From Phaeoceros laevis (lineage: Eukaryota; Anthocerotophyta; Anthocerotopsida; Notothyladales): a DNA stretch of 23,980 nucleotides. Numbering within the stretch: the first letter of the stretch is position 1; each line of letters starts with the position of its first letter. Below the pieces are notes generated by a model, which was not told the DNA's origin, did not search any database, and saw only the letters and a list, made by a program, of their open reading frames with translations. The position numbers and the translations under genes were made by a program. Positions 1 to 9,489 of this stretch are shown here, one piece after another. The stretch spans positions 1 to 23,980 of the forward strand of contig JBNGIQ010006718.1 of assembly GCA_049999765.1 (NCBI GenBank), given 5' to 3'.

Positions 1-342
1 CGTTCACGGGTTTTTAAGTTAAACTTTTCAAGTGTTCTTTGCGATTTTATTCACTTCAAACCAACACTCACGAATCTTACAAAGTGAGGTCTTATTTTTG
101 GTTCATTCAGTTCGTTACTTAGCCTTGTTTTCACGCGTGCTTGCTTGGTGCTGGGCCAGCAGCCCGTCTTTTTACAGTTGAGCTTGCTGCGCCTTGCTAA
201 TAGGATAATTAGCGCGTTCCTTGTGCTTTTCGATATGATCTCACGCCTACCTGACCTTGCACGACATCCATGTGCTGTAGCACTTGAGTACCACATATAG
301 CGACACTATGCAATTACACGAAGTTGTATTATGCCCCAAGCC

Positions 343-388
343 AGTGTGCCATCATGAGTGTGCCATGTGCCACTCATGATGGCACACT
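343..388. repeat. Perfect inverted repeat (hairpin), 18-bp arms
   Basis: The arm at 343-360 is the exact reverse complement of the arm at 371-388, with a 10-base spacer. The sequence directly outside the arms does not pair. No transposase or target duplication is seen beside it, so it may be a small foldback element, a MITE (miniature inverted-repeat element) core or a chance palindrome. Confidence 0.85.
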
Positions 389-581
389 CTTAATTAGGGG
401 TGATATAGGCCACCCTAACTTTACCCCCTTATAACTTTTGTATTTTTTAATGAACTCTCTTTTTCTTTATACACGTAGAGCTCAATGTGGAGACATGTTC
501 CACAAAAACTTTGGGAACAATCAGTTGGATATTGTAGATACAATTAAAGAGAGAAGGGAAAGTTGGTAGGTGTAGCGCATT

Positions 582-739
582 TGGGCCACTGCAGGTAGTT
601 TAGGCCATCTATATGGGCTAGTATGGGCCATGCATGGGCCACTATTTGCATTGATGGGCACCTTTTGTGTTGTGTGTGGGCCAGCCTGTGCTCTCAATTG
701 GGCCACAATTTTAGAATGGAGTTCAGATCTTTATGGGCA
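582..739 (+). promoter_or_regulatory. Cluster of TGGGC motifs (site II-like)
   Basis: TGGGCC occurs at 582, 624, 635, 677 and 699, TGGGCT at 614, and TGGGCA at 655 and 734, all in the same orientation within about 160 bases. TGGGCC/T is the plant site II element found in promoters of ribosomal-protein and organelle-related genes. No convincing gene follows, and the motifs may simply reflect a decayed short repeat. A pyrimidine-rich tract follows at about 838-895. Confidence 0.25.
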
Positions 740-1453
740 CCACATGTTACATGCCTAACTACTCTAGAGAAGTACTTTATTATTTCCTTGGCTTCCTTTT
801 TCCCCATAGCCGTATCTTGCGTGAATATTCTACCACCCATCTTCCTCTTTCCCTTCTCGCTCTCCTCTTTCCCCTCGCCCTCTCCCCTTTCCCATTTTAG
901 TGTTTGCTGTAGCGGCTAAGTGTCATGGCGGAAGTCAAGCTTTGGGCATGACTTTTACTGCCTAGGGAGCTCTTTTCTCCACCAAAATTATTGCCCTATA
1001 GCTTGTTTGAAAGGTAGAACCTAGATTATCATCCTCCAAAAATCTCGGGTCGCCAATGTCAAAATAACCATTGTTCTATCCATTCTTAGCCTGGGATGGA
1101 TTCCTCCAAATGTCCACCCATGGCTTCATGTGCGAGCAGCCATGGCTAGGTTAGGGGAAGGGAAGTTATAGGTTCATCCATGCCCTCTTACATGGTTGGA
1201 AAAAAAAAGTTGTGAAAATCCCTTTTCTAACTTGTCAAATGCACATAATATGTGGCCCAAACTACATGTTGAACCCGCCCATACTACAGTAGAGAGATGG
1301 TTCAAACAACCTACGTGGCCCAAATGACCCCCACCTACGTAACTTCGGAAACGTAAGATCAAATTTTATGGGCCCTCGCATTTGCCTGAGTGCCCAAAGA
1401 AAGAGATAACGGACATTTTGCCTGCTGCTCTTCTGTCATGGAAATTTTCAAGG

Positions 1454-1765
1454 GAATCCGCTGGCACTGACAAGCAAGGTAAACCCAAGGAGCGAATGGA
1501 TATTTAGCCTCAGTTTCTCCGGACTCATCCATGAGAGCACGTGCAATTTTTTAAATCGAAAGTATAGGAATTTGTCAAACACAACTTCTATGCTCAGTGG
1601 CAAAGTGATCTTGACAGTGACAATGAGAGTGAAATGGACGTGGCTCATGCAAAAGTGATAAAGAAAGGTGGGTCTTTTATCGTATTGGGCACGGGGAAGC
1701 AGAATTCTAAGGAAGTTCCACTACAAACACACAAAACCCATCTCATACGACAGCAGAAAAATTAA
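1454..1765 (+). pseudogene. Possible decayed coding remnant, unidentified
   Basis: One frame reads from 1454 with in-frame stops before 1568, then stays open from 1568 to the TAA at 1763-1765. The open part is about 65 residues, hydrophilic and acidic in the middle (a DLDSDNESEMD stretch), and has no start codon. The composition resembles protein more than random sequence, but I recognise no family. It could be chance. Confidence 0.15.
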
Positions 1766-2563
1766 TTTCCTTCTATCTGGCCAAGTGTTCTATTCACATT
1801 GCCGCTTGAAGTCTACCTGCATTGATGGAGCCACAGCCCTATAGTCAACAGTTTGGTAACTGAGATGTTGTGGCCAGAGGACACTTTTACACAAGGCAGT
1901 GGGTGCCAGCAATCAGAAATATATGTCAGGATATGCTGATGAGCATTTGCTAAGGCACACAGATGTAGCTTATAGGTAGGTTGACACATATGCATATTGA
2001 AATAGCTACAATATATAGTGGTTTTTAGCATTACTTGCAAAATAGGCTTAGCGCGGGTTCCTGAACTTGTGAACACTTAACGGCCCGAGCAACTGGAAGT
2101 AACGGGCCAGCTTCAGTCTTCATTCAAGTGAAGATCGCGAGTGGAGGCTGCATGCGAGGTGTTGATGGCGGTTCGTGGGAAGCTCAACAGGGGCGGTGAT
2201 GGTTCGCCACGCTGCCAAGACGGCAACGGCAGCGGGATCGCCGCCTGCCCTAGCAGCTGCTCTTAGGGCTGGCCGGCAGCCACAGCTGATCAGTTTTGCA
2301 ATTCTCTTCAAGCAGGTCGCAGCTGGCGTAACGCTGCCCTGCGCATTGTTCTCTTGAACTCGACATTGCCTAAGAATTACCCTCTTGCATCTTTAAGCTT
2401 GAGGTTCTGAAGTGACATGTTGCAGTCTGTGAGAATTTGAGGTGAATGAGCTAACTCGTGGAAATTGGTGTCATGCTTGCATGTGTCTCGACAAGAGCAC
2501 GCTGCTATGCTACGCAACCAAGTGCTAGTGCAGTTCCTTGTTTTTACTTGTCTTGTCCAGGTT

Positions 2564-2581
2564 TGCTGCTGCTGCTGCTGC
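2564..2581. repeat. Trinucleotide microsatellite (TGC)6
   Basis: Six TGC units in a row lie in a stretch (about 2560-2700) that is generally rich in CTG/CAG. No coding frame supports a translated polyserine, polyalanine or polyglutamine tract. Confidence 0.8.
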
Positions 2582-2949
2582 ACAACTAGTATGCTTGGTT
2601 TTTGGTCTTTTTCTGATTCAGGTCTGCTGCAGCTGCTGCCTGCATAGTCATCATGCAGAGAGCTCTGATTATGCTGCTGCCGTGGTCAGCTGGGCAGCAG
2701 GCCCTTTGTGACTTTTCATAGAATGCTTAGTTCAACCTGCTAATTCATGTATGTAGAATGCTGCATCATGGAATGTAAGTTTGGTCTTGTGTCTTAGCAC
2801 GATTGGTTATAGCAAAGATGCTATGTAGCACGACATATATAAGTCCTTTTCGTTGGCTGTGGTGCTCCTGAATGTATAATTGATGTGGCCATGTTGGTGC
2901 AATTGAGGTTCCAACCAACACACGAGAGGCATCACTCGCATTCTCCTCA

Positions 2950-3319
2950 CCAAAGTTCAGAGAATTTTTCCAAAGATCTGCCATAATCCAAGACTGCTTC
3001 CCCTTTGTCCAAATACGTCAAAGCTAGATGAAACAATTGGCCCTTGTTTGCAACTTGTTGCCTGCCAATAGGGACCTCATCAATATGCTCTAGTAGTTCT
3101 TGCCTAATTTGCAGTCCACACTTCATCAATGTCATGGGCAACAGAATTCACTTCCTATCCTTTGGCATGCAACCATGTCTTGTGAACCTCAGCCCATAGG
3201 TAGGGACAACACAAGTCAACTCATTGGCCAAGTGCTTCTTGATGCAAAAATTATGGAAAATATGCCTGCACGGCAAGTGACACTGTACATATTCGTTGAC
3301 GAGAAACCTCCGCACGAAC
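2950..3319 (-). pseudogene. Degenerate SWIM-type zinc-finger / transposase-like remnant
   Basis: On the minus strand, one frame from about 3318 down to a stop near 3150 contains LPCRHIFH preceded by a nearby cysteine. This resembles the C-x-H end of the SWIM zinc finger found in MULE and FAR1-type transposases and ZSWIM proteins. The CRHIFHxxC spacing also fits part of a RING finger. After the stop, another frame (3141-2947) gives a further 64 hydrophilic residues that could be the region after the SWIM domain. No catalytic DDE residues or terminal inverted repeats were found. What is seen is one short motif in a broken frame, so the family call is inference. Confidence 0.3.
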
Positions 3320-3481
3320 CCACTTCAAGAGTGTTAGAGCCCAATTGTCATAATTGTTACTTATGGGACAACAATAGTGACACATGGGTCCATATAGAAC
3401 ATCTCCTAAGCACCTACTCCAGATCAGGCAAAACGACTGACACGACTACAATTCGTGACTACAATGACCAAGTATCAGAAG

Positions 3482-3714
3482 TGTCATAAGTGTCACAAAG
3501 CCATCACAAGTGTCACAATGCTATCACATCACTTAGTGTCACAAAGCTCTCACAAGTACTATCACAACATTATCACAAGTGTCACAAAGCTATCACCACA
3601 AGTGTCACAAAGTTATCACAAGTGTTAGAAAGTTATCACAAGTGTCACAAAGTCATCACAAGTATCACAAAGCTATCACAAGTGTTCCAAAGCTATCACA
3701 AGTGTCACAAAAAT
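3482..3714. repeat. Minisatellite with a ~20-bp unit, about 11 degenerate copies
   Basis: The unit is close to ATCACAAGTGTCACAAAGCT, repeated head to tail with substitutions and small indels; the last copies are the most regular. Because 20 is not a multiple of three, each frame cycles through the same three peptide phases, so the plus strand stays open as a serine, histidine, lysine and cysteine-rich frame (3490-3750). That frame is a by-product of the repeat, not evidence for a gene. Confidence 0.9.
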
Positions 3715-3946
3715 AGTGGTCATGGGACCCGTAGCATCAATAAAGGCTAAGACAACATCCACTATAGACCAATTCATCACAACACCACAACACCAGTGCA
3801 TTGCAAAACTACAACTGCAAGGTGAAGATAGTACACGCTTGTGAAACAAAGCTTTTGGGTTAGCATTGTTGAAAGTAGCATGCAAATCCTGCCAACCCAC
3901 AAGCATCAACTGTACTAGATAGACTATAACATATCTGTACAAGTAG

Positions 3947-3994
3947 AAGCTTGCACGTTACTATCTCCCCAAGCTTGCATGTCACCGTCTCCCC
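3947..3994. repeat. 24-bp tandem duplication
   Basis: Positions 3947-3970 and 3971-3994 are two adjacent copies beginning AAGCTTGCA and ending TCTCCCC, differing at a few bases. Confidence 0.75.
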
Positions 3995-3999
3995 AAGTT

Positions 4000-6300
4000 A
4001 GTGCTCAAATGCACGACCTGCAGGCAGGACCTAAAGGAAGTACATAAGAAAACCAGCAAAAGTTGGTATTTTGTGCACATTTTGTAGCAAAATGAGCTTG
4101 CAATTGATGACACCCTAGTAGCCAAGGTCCTCCAAGCCTGAATATGCGTAGGCTCACCCACGCTAATGCCAGATGCTGCTCACACAAACACGTAAGACAC
4201 ATAGCAGAGACAAAAACGTAAAAAAATTGTAGCAGTTTTGCCACTGCCAAGTGAGATTGCAAAAAAAACAAAAAATCTTGAGCACCACGAGCTACCAATC
4301 CCGCATGTTTGCACCGACATCACCAGCCCTGCACATTTGCACCAAACCCAGCAAACCCTTCAGCTCCCAAGGAAACAAAAACATGCTTGTTGCCAAAGCT
4401 ACCACAAAACACATTGAAAAATTTAAGGATAATGCAAAGACACCTATAACGCTCTCTAGCAGGACCCTCCTCGACTAGGGCGCTAGCAGCTACAAGATAG
4501 AAACATGCGGAAGAGAGTAGCTTGGGAGGTGCTGCTCTCCAGAAGATAGTGCTCCTACCCAGTGGCAGAAGTGCCTCCGTCCCTAGAGAAACAGAACTCG
4601 TGCATGCAAGATTGCCCGTTAAGTGAGCGGCGTTTAGCCAATTGGGAATTGCAAGGAGGTATTGGACTCGGTCAGCATAACCGAGCGCCAAGGAGGAAGC
4701 TACCAGTAATGGAAAGTGCATTGAGGAGAATGGTAGCAATAACGGCCGAGTGTGGAGACAATAAATGTCTGTACGGCATTTATGACCACGGGTCAAGGCC
4801 GGGCGCGAAAAATCATGGTTTACTTGCCCTTCCTCCCGTCCACCGGCTCACCGGTCCACCTATTATAATGTGTACAATTCGGTCACGTGGGCCACTATCA
4901 ACTGGACCTTGGCTTGTCTTAAAAACGGTCACCTAAGCGTGCCATGACCCAGCAGCACCATAGCCAGAGCAGGAGGTAGAAAGAAGGGGGCACGCTAAGG
5001 GGGGGACAAAGCTCACCAACCAGAGGAGCAGGCGGCGGAGGAATGGCAGAAAGAAGCAAAAGCATCTCCAGTACAGCCAGGGAAGAGGAATGACGAGGCA
5101 CACGGGGAACTCCAGGCCCAACCGCCCGCGGCTGAGGGCCAGGGGACAAGACGATACAGATCACTGGAGGGACATGGAGCCCGAGATGATGCCACCAAGA
5201 TGCAGCAACTCGTCCACCGGATGGCAAGGCATGTGGACAGTGTGATCCGCAGGTGTGAGGCGAGAGGTTGACCCAAGCCCCTGAAGATGACAAAGGTGTG
5301 TCATGCAATAACCCAGTGGGAATGACATCCATCGAGCTACACATCATGCTATGTTGCATCACACTAGCACACAAGTAAAAGCATGTTCCTAAGCTATCAG
5401 CTGACCAGCATACATACACATGAGCTGCGCCAATCTAGCTTACATATTCAGTACTCTACCTTCAGACCTGAATTATGCGTGCATGTCACCAAACAGTCAA
5501 ATTGGCTTGCATGCATAGCATGCGCAGCCTGCCTAGCCTTGCCTACATACATTCCTGTCCGGCACACAACGTCCAACACATGCTGCTAATTAGTACACCA
5601 ACACACACACATGTAGCTGTCCAGCAAGCACAAAAGTAGGTGTAGTCGAACTCCCGTAGAACCTCACTACAAAACACAACAAATCCTCAAAACACTTTCA
5701 TGTTTTTTGCTCGCGCACAAGAAAGAGCTGTCTACAAATTCAGTGATGCAAAGAACACAAAGACACACATGGTTTTGGGTGCATCAACCTTGCTGGTCAC
5801 ACTTTTACTGCATTGATTGTCTCCAATCCACACTTTGCATGAACCAGGGGTGTGTTGCACCGCCGTGATTTCAACCTCAGAACTTGCAGAAACAACTAGC
5901 TTCTACTTTCCAGCACGCACCCTTGTAGCCTGCCCAGCCCTGCCCTTCCATGAGAGAGAGAGGGGTGTTTCTGTTTCCGTCCAGCACCATTACCTCACCC
6001 CACACCTGTACGAACCAGTTGCGCCCAACCGTTCTCACACCACGCCATCGGCTGCGACCTGAACATAGCTGAGAATAGCGCGGTTGCATTCACGGCGCTG
6101 GGACCTGATCCTGCCGTTGCTGCTAAGTGACAAACCTTCTTCAATGAGGTGATCTGGCTCGCCGTCATCAATCCCTAGCATCACGCTGCACCTGGGCTTT
6201 TCATATAATTATCACGCCCTCTATCACTGAGTACATGCATTTAACCCTAGTTGCTAGCTAAACCCTCAGTTAGTTAACCCCTAGTCCGAGCCTCTACATC
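4000..6300. other. Unassigned intergenic DNA
   Basis: I see no recognisable gene, RNA or transposon protein here. Several open frames of 90-166 codons exist on both strands (for example minus 4320-4796 and minus 4919-5419). They overlap one another, lack any family motif and have skewed composition such as serine, proline, leucine and cysteine runs, so I regard them as chance. Short CA-rich stretches occur near 5600. Confidence 0.5.
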
Positions 6301-6306
6301 ACTTTC

Positions 6307-6831
6307 ATGACAGGTGCAACAGAGTTTGTGGGACTACATGGACCTGTTCCCCTCAGGGGAGGTGGGGATGAGCTCGGGGAAGAGCTTGGAAGCAGAAGAC
6401 ACACGGCCGGAACGGGTCTGTGTCTGGAGCGGGGTGATGCAGGGGGACCTCCCACAGGGGTGGGCATGCAGTGCTACGTGACCTCCATAGATCACATAGT
6501 GCACCCCATGGAGGACGAGGAAGCACTACGATGGTCTTTCAGCATGGGACCCAAGCGGCTCGCGGCTCACTTCCCATCGGCGTGGAGCACCCGTGCGCGC
6601 ATCCCCCTCGATGAGCAGGCAACGCAGGTGGCCTGGCACCCACTGCTGGACCAAGACCGCAAGCGCAGGGCATGCACACTGGTGGGATACATTCTGGAGG
6701 CTATCGACAAGGTCGCCAGTGTCCGGACCGGCACCGATAGCACCATGGTGCTCCTGCAGCGGGAGTGCGAGACGGTGACAGTGGAGATTGCCCCACACAG
6801 CAAGCTGTGGGAGGTGTGTGTGTGTGTGTAA
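6307..6831 (+). CDS. Unidentified GC-rich open frame, possible internal exon
   Basis: The frame runs 174 codons from an ATG at 6307. The last codons (VCVCV) come from a GT microsatellite. Base composition is more GC-rich than the flanks, and from about 6480 the third codon positions are mostly G or C, which suggests real coding DNA. The sequence at 6811-6816 is GAG|GTG, so the repeat could act as a splice donor with the exon ending at 6813. A plausible acceptor (TTTCATGACAG) ends at 6313. The peptide is soluble-looking, with no signal peptide or membrane span, and I do not recognise its family. It lies about 100 bases upstream of the chromovirus 5' LTR, so the rest of the gene may be displaced or missing. 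Confidence 0.3.
   Translation: MTGATEFVGLHGPVPLRGGGDELGEELGSRRHTAGTGLCLERGDAGGPPTGVGMQCYVTSIDHIVHPMEDEEALRWSFSMGPKRLAAHFPSAWSTRARIPLDEQATQVAWHPLLDQDRKRRACTLVGYILEAIDKVASVRTGTDSTMVLLQRECETVTVEIAPHSKLWEVCVCV
6814..6829. repeat. (GT)8 microsatellite
   Basis: Eight GT dinucleotides follow directly after the G-A-G at 6811-6813, at the end of the open frame above. Confidence 0.9.
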
Positions 6832-6933
6832 CTATATGAGGAGGTTGACACGGTTCCTTCAGGATCCCCCCTTGCCCGTTAGCGGGCACCCGGTGGCTAA
6901 CAGGTAAAGGAAAGTTTATTTGTGGGAGGTAGT

Positions 6934-7178
6934 TGTCATGAAAGATAAAAAGCCGGAAACCATATTGTAGGTGTGAATAAGGTTCAAGGTAGAAGTTAGC
7001 TAGCTATGTGGTTTGGTGCCATTAGCGGTAAGCGCGGTCGAATCAATTTATGTACAACTGCCACTTCGGGGTCATACTTAAACCCCGACAAAAACCTAAA
7101 CAAATTTCACCAAAAAAAAGACAAAAACCTAAACAAGGGCACTTTTTGCATCAAGGGCACTTTTTGCATGGCATTACA
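6934..7178 (+). repeat. 5' LTR of the chromovirus
   Basis: Starts TGTCATGAAAG and ends GGCATTACA. It matches the 3' LTR at 20295-20429 but is longer. It has an extra block of about 59 bases after the AAAAGCCGG near its start, a 33-base-period duplication (7087 and 7120) and an 18-base tandem duplication (7135-7152, 7153-7170). The 59-base block is recognisable in the LTR at 21844-22028, so it was probably lost from the 3' LTR, while the tandem duplications look like gains. About five substitutions separate the alignable parts of the two LTRs by my reading. Confidence 0.85.
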
Positions 7179-7181
7179 ATT

Positions 7182-7193
7182 TGGTATCAGAGC
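7182..7193 (+). other. Primer-binding site for tRNA-iMet
   Basis: TGGTATCAGAGC lies three bases after the end of the 5' LTR. It is the standard plant retrotransposon minus-strand primer site, complementary to the 3' end of initiator methionine tRNA. It fixes both the LTR boundary and the plus orientation of the element. Confidence 0.93.
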
Positions 7194-7266
7194 CGGACTG
7201 CGCGTAAGCAGGCAGTACGGTCACACCGAGGAATGTTGACCGTCACCGATAGCTAAGATCCTTAGA

Positions 7267-7350
7267 GTTGTACGCACCCAAGAGCGTGGCGTGAGATTTG
7301 TACGCATTCAAAAGCGCGGGACACTCAAGAGCGTGGCGTGAGGCTTGTAT
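7267..7350. repeat. Short direct repeats in the element leader
   Basis: AGAGCGTGGCGTGAG occurs at 7280 and 7328, each associated with a TTGTACGCA/CTTGTA-type segment; a weaker third copy (AAAAGCGCGGGA) lies between. They sit where the untranslated leader before gag would be. Confidence 0.7.
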
Positions 7351-7539
7351 TCTTCTTGAGGTGTTGGCCAGGCCACGGTCTGACCAGGTGGCGAGCTAGA
7401 CAGGGTGGTGACGCCATCAGGGGCACATCCGCAGGTGGCGGACGGCCTGGCCAGGCGCAAGGCGCGCGGCGCGAGAAGGGGGTGTGTCTTTTTTTTATGC
7501 GGCACGGTGCGCGAGAGGGTGTGAAGGGGGTGTGTATGA

Positions 7540-8084
7540 CTCAGCTGAGCATACCCAGTTATCATCGCAGTCCATGGTGGTGCATCCCTTTTGACCAGTC
7601 TGTCAAGCAGCTCGCGTGTATCTTTGAACTGACCACACTTTGCATACCATTGCTGCATTCTGTTTGAGGAGGAAAACATACGTAACCTGGTCTGCTGAGG
7701 TCAGGCCTTCCTACTGCATAGTTACAATGTAAGGGCCTGGGTACCAAGCCCGTGCTCATTTATCATGGCAGTCCATGTTATTGCATGCCTTGTGTGACTA
7801 GACAGCTCTCTGTGAAGAGTGGCAGTCCCCATTTCTCTTGGCATTGCATGTTGCCGCATCCTTGTGGACAGATTGTCAAACACTTTGCGTGTATCTTTGA
7901 ACTGGCCACATTTTGAATACATCTATATGAGACAAGTGCCCAGGACTACATTTCCTTCAATTTGTCCTCTTTCCACAATCCCTGGATGCCGCTGCCTGCC
8001 CTGCTGTAGAGCACTAGCACTTGTACAAGCTTTGAGGAGGCAGACATACGTAACCATGTCTGCTAAATCCATAATTTCCATAAC
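7540..8084 (-). pseudogene. PPR protein pseudogene, downstream part
   Basis: A single minus-strand frame from about 8084 down to about 7540 encodes plant PPR repeats. It reads a MVTYVCLLKACTS segment, then GTCLI, a stop, then MYSKCGQFKDTRKVFDNL, a WTAMI segment, further stops, then a second YAKCGQFKDT copy and WTAMITGYAQ. PPR proteins bind organellar RNA and act in editing, splicing or stability. The long, mixed-length repeats suggest the PLS class. In-frame stops near 7922 and 7720 and an unrelated tail below 7540 show it is not functional. The run lies antisense to the surrounding chromovirus, between its primer-binding site and protease remnant. The PPR identity is firm; which PPR gene it derives from cannot be told. 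Confidence 0.8.
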
Positions 8085-8316
8085 TCCACTCGAAACTTGC
8101 GGTGAGGTGTTGCTGGGAATTTGAAGTCGTCTACCCTGTAAACCAACAGCACCTACAACCTGCAGCGGACTCGGTCCATTCCAAGGCTGCTGGAAAGTTA
8201 CCAACTCTTACGTAACCACCCAAAGCTGTACACATCACACTTCTCGGTCGCTTGTTCCTCTTGAAGCACTTCAGGTGCCATCCACTCCGGCTGAGTGTGA
8301 CCACCAGAGGTGTCCC
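8085..8316 (-). pseudogene. Raf-like (MAPKKK-type) protein kinase C-lobe fragment
   Basis: On the minus strand, 8305-8219 encodes [13 protein letters not shown] followed by EKCDVYSFG. These are kinase subdomains VIII (the APE motif) and IX (DVYSFG) in the form typical of plant Raf-like kinases. After a one-base frame change near 8219 and a nonsense codon near 8209, the next frame continues [11 protein letters not shown] and QVVGAVGLQGRRLQIP, the subdomain X region of the same family. The order and spacing match a continuous kinase C-lobe, so this is one decayed fragment of about 75 codons. The ATP-binding lobe, HRD and DFG motifs are not seen. The fragment joins directly to PPR coding sequence near 8085 and lies beside more PPR sequence above 8440, so it interrupts a PPR gene or was fused to one. 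Confidence 0.75.
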
Positions 8317-8439
8317 TTCTCAGCATGCCCACAAAGCACATCTTCCTTTTCCTTCGGACTCAGTGCCTTCAACACCTCCTTCCTGCTCACCCATTTATGC
8401 TCTCTACCTTAAGCGCAATATCCCTTCTGGTTTCTCCCA

Positions 8440-8562
8440 CCTCCCAGCGAACAAGGCATTCCATGTCACCACATTCCTTGTGTCCATGCTGTCAAAACCT
8501 GGCGCGCATCTTCCAGCTGACCACATTTTGCATACATGTCCACTAGGCAGTTGCCCACCACA
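8440..8562 (-). pseudogene. PPR repeat fragment with a frameshift
   Basis: The minus strand encodes VVGNCLVDMYAKCGQLEDAR, then changes frame because one base is missing in the following V-F-D codons, after which the VVTWNA part of the repeat can be read. It closely resembles the repeat at 8760-8860, as expected for successive units of one PPR gene. Sequence between about 8320 and 8440 could not be assigned to PPR or kinase. Confidence 0.75.
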
Positions 8563-8997
8563 TCACCCAGAAACCTCTTTTGACAATCTTCGAGTGCAGC
8601 TCCTTGCCTTCTGTATGGCACAGGTGCTTGCACACATCTTCAGAAGGCAAGCAAAAGTAATACGGTCAGCCAAAATGAGGCCCGCCTCCTCCATTTGTCC
8701 ATACACAACAAGCGCCTCTTGGCAGAGTCCTTGCTGCGCATACCCAACAATCAGGGCATTCCGTGTCACCACATTCTTTGTGTCCATGCTATCAAAAACA
8801 TGGCGCGCATCTTCCAGCTCACCACATTTTGCATACATGTCCACCAGGCAGGTGCCAACAACCAAGTCAGTACGGTTGCGGCTATGCAACACAGCAGATT
8901 GTACTTTTCTGGAAAATTCAAAGTCTGCGGCAAATGCACAAGCTTGAAGGGCAGCTACAAAGACATAACTATCCGCCTTCGCTCTTGACTTACGCAT
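8563..8997 (-). pseudogene. PPR protein fragment, longest open part
   Basis: 144 codons are open on the minus strand. The order is an N-terminal segment ADSYVFVAALQACAF, then VGTCLVDMYAKCGELEDARH with VFDSM, then NALIVGYAQQG, YGQMEEAG and ITFACLLKMCAS. These are successive L/S and P-type PPR units, spanning about three repeats. No transit peptide, E or DYW domain is visible. The frame ends in a stop at 8563. Beyond 8997 (upstream on this strand) no further PPR repeat is evident; a minus frame at 9094-9282 could not be identified. Identity as PPR is clear; function is unlikely given the breaks downstream. Confidence 0.8.
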
Positions 8998-8999
8998 CT

Positions 9000-9395
9000 C
9001 ACGGACTGGGACATCTCATCTCCTGACTTACGCATCTCATGGACTTGCGCATCTCTGCTGGACTTAGCTACCCCTTCTCACAAAGTTGTTCGATTACATC
9101 TTGAGCCATTCCGCACCCTTGGCACTCTGGCACCGTCGGAGCAGCAAGAGATGAGCAGTGTCAGCGGGTACAAGCAAGTCAAAGTGCGGCAGTTCCCGGC
9201 GTACGTAATTCCTCCATGTCACACGGAGAACGATCTGTGAATGTTGAATTGTTCCGTGAGGCAGCTCTGACCGTAGAAACACTAGGACGCCATATCCATA
9301 AGCTCTTGCTTGCCGCTTCGTGTAGTTCTCAACTGCAACTCTTCAGCATGGACTGGCTAGCTCTGTGGTTGTGGCAGCTGGGTGGATGTGTCACT
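9000..9395. other. Unassigned DNA inside the chromovirus
   Basis: Starts with short direct repeats (ACTTACGCATCTCA twice between 8988 and 9040). A 62-codon minus frame at 9094-9282 has no recognisable motif. No gag sequence was seen. Confidence 0.4.
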
Positions 9396-9489
9396 CAGTT
9401 GTTCAGCAATCTTCACTCAGCAATCTTCACTTAGTCCTCACTCTGTTCAGCAGTCTTCACTCAGCAGTCTTCACCTAGTCTTTACTCAG
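9396..9489. repeat. Short tandem repeats of CAGCARTCTTCACT
   Basis: Four clear copies (CAGCAATCTTCACT twice, CAGCAGTCTTCACT and a variant) occur, separated by CTCACTCTGTT-like and TAGTC-like spacers. Confidence 0.75.

Noticed and set aside
3338-3420. Start of an LTR (TGTTAGAGCCC)
   Set aside because: No partner LTR, primer-binding site or matching end was found nearby.
3482-3714. CRISPR-like array
   Set aside because: The units are adjacent degenerate tandem copies with no unique spacers, and the context is a plant genome.
4320-4796. 158-codon minus-strand frame as a gene
   Set aside because: No motif, overlaps plus-strand frames of similar length, and composition looks random.
4919-5419. 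166-codon minus-strand frame as a secreted or membrane protein
   Set aside because: Hydrophobic and proline-rich runs arise from purine-rich plus-strand DNA; three overlapping frames on the same strand are equally open.
8252-8947. 231-codon plus-strand open frame
   Set aside because: It is the antisense shadow of the PPR and kinase fragments, which have clear motifs on the minus strand; the plus peptide has none.
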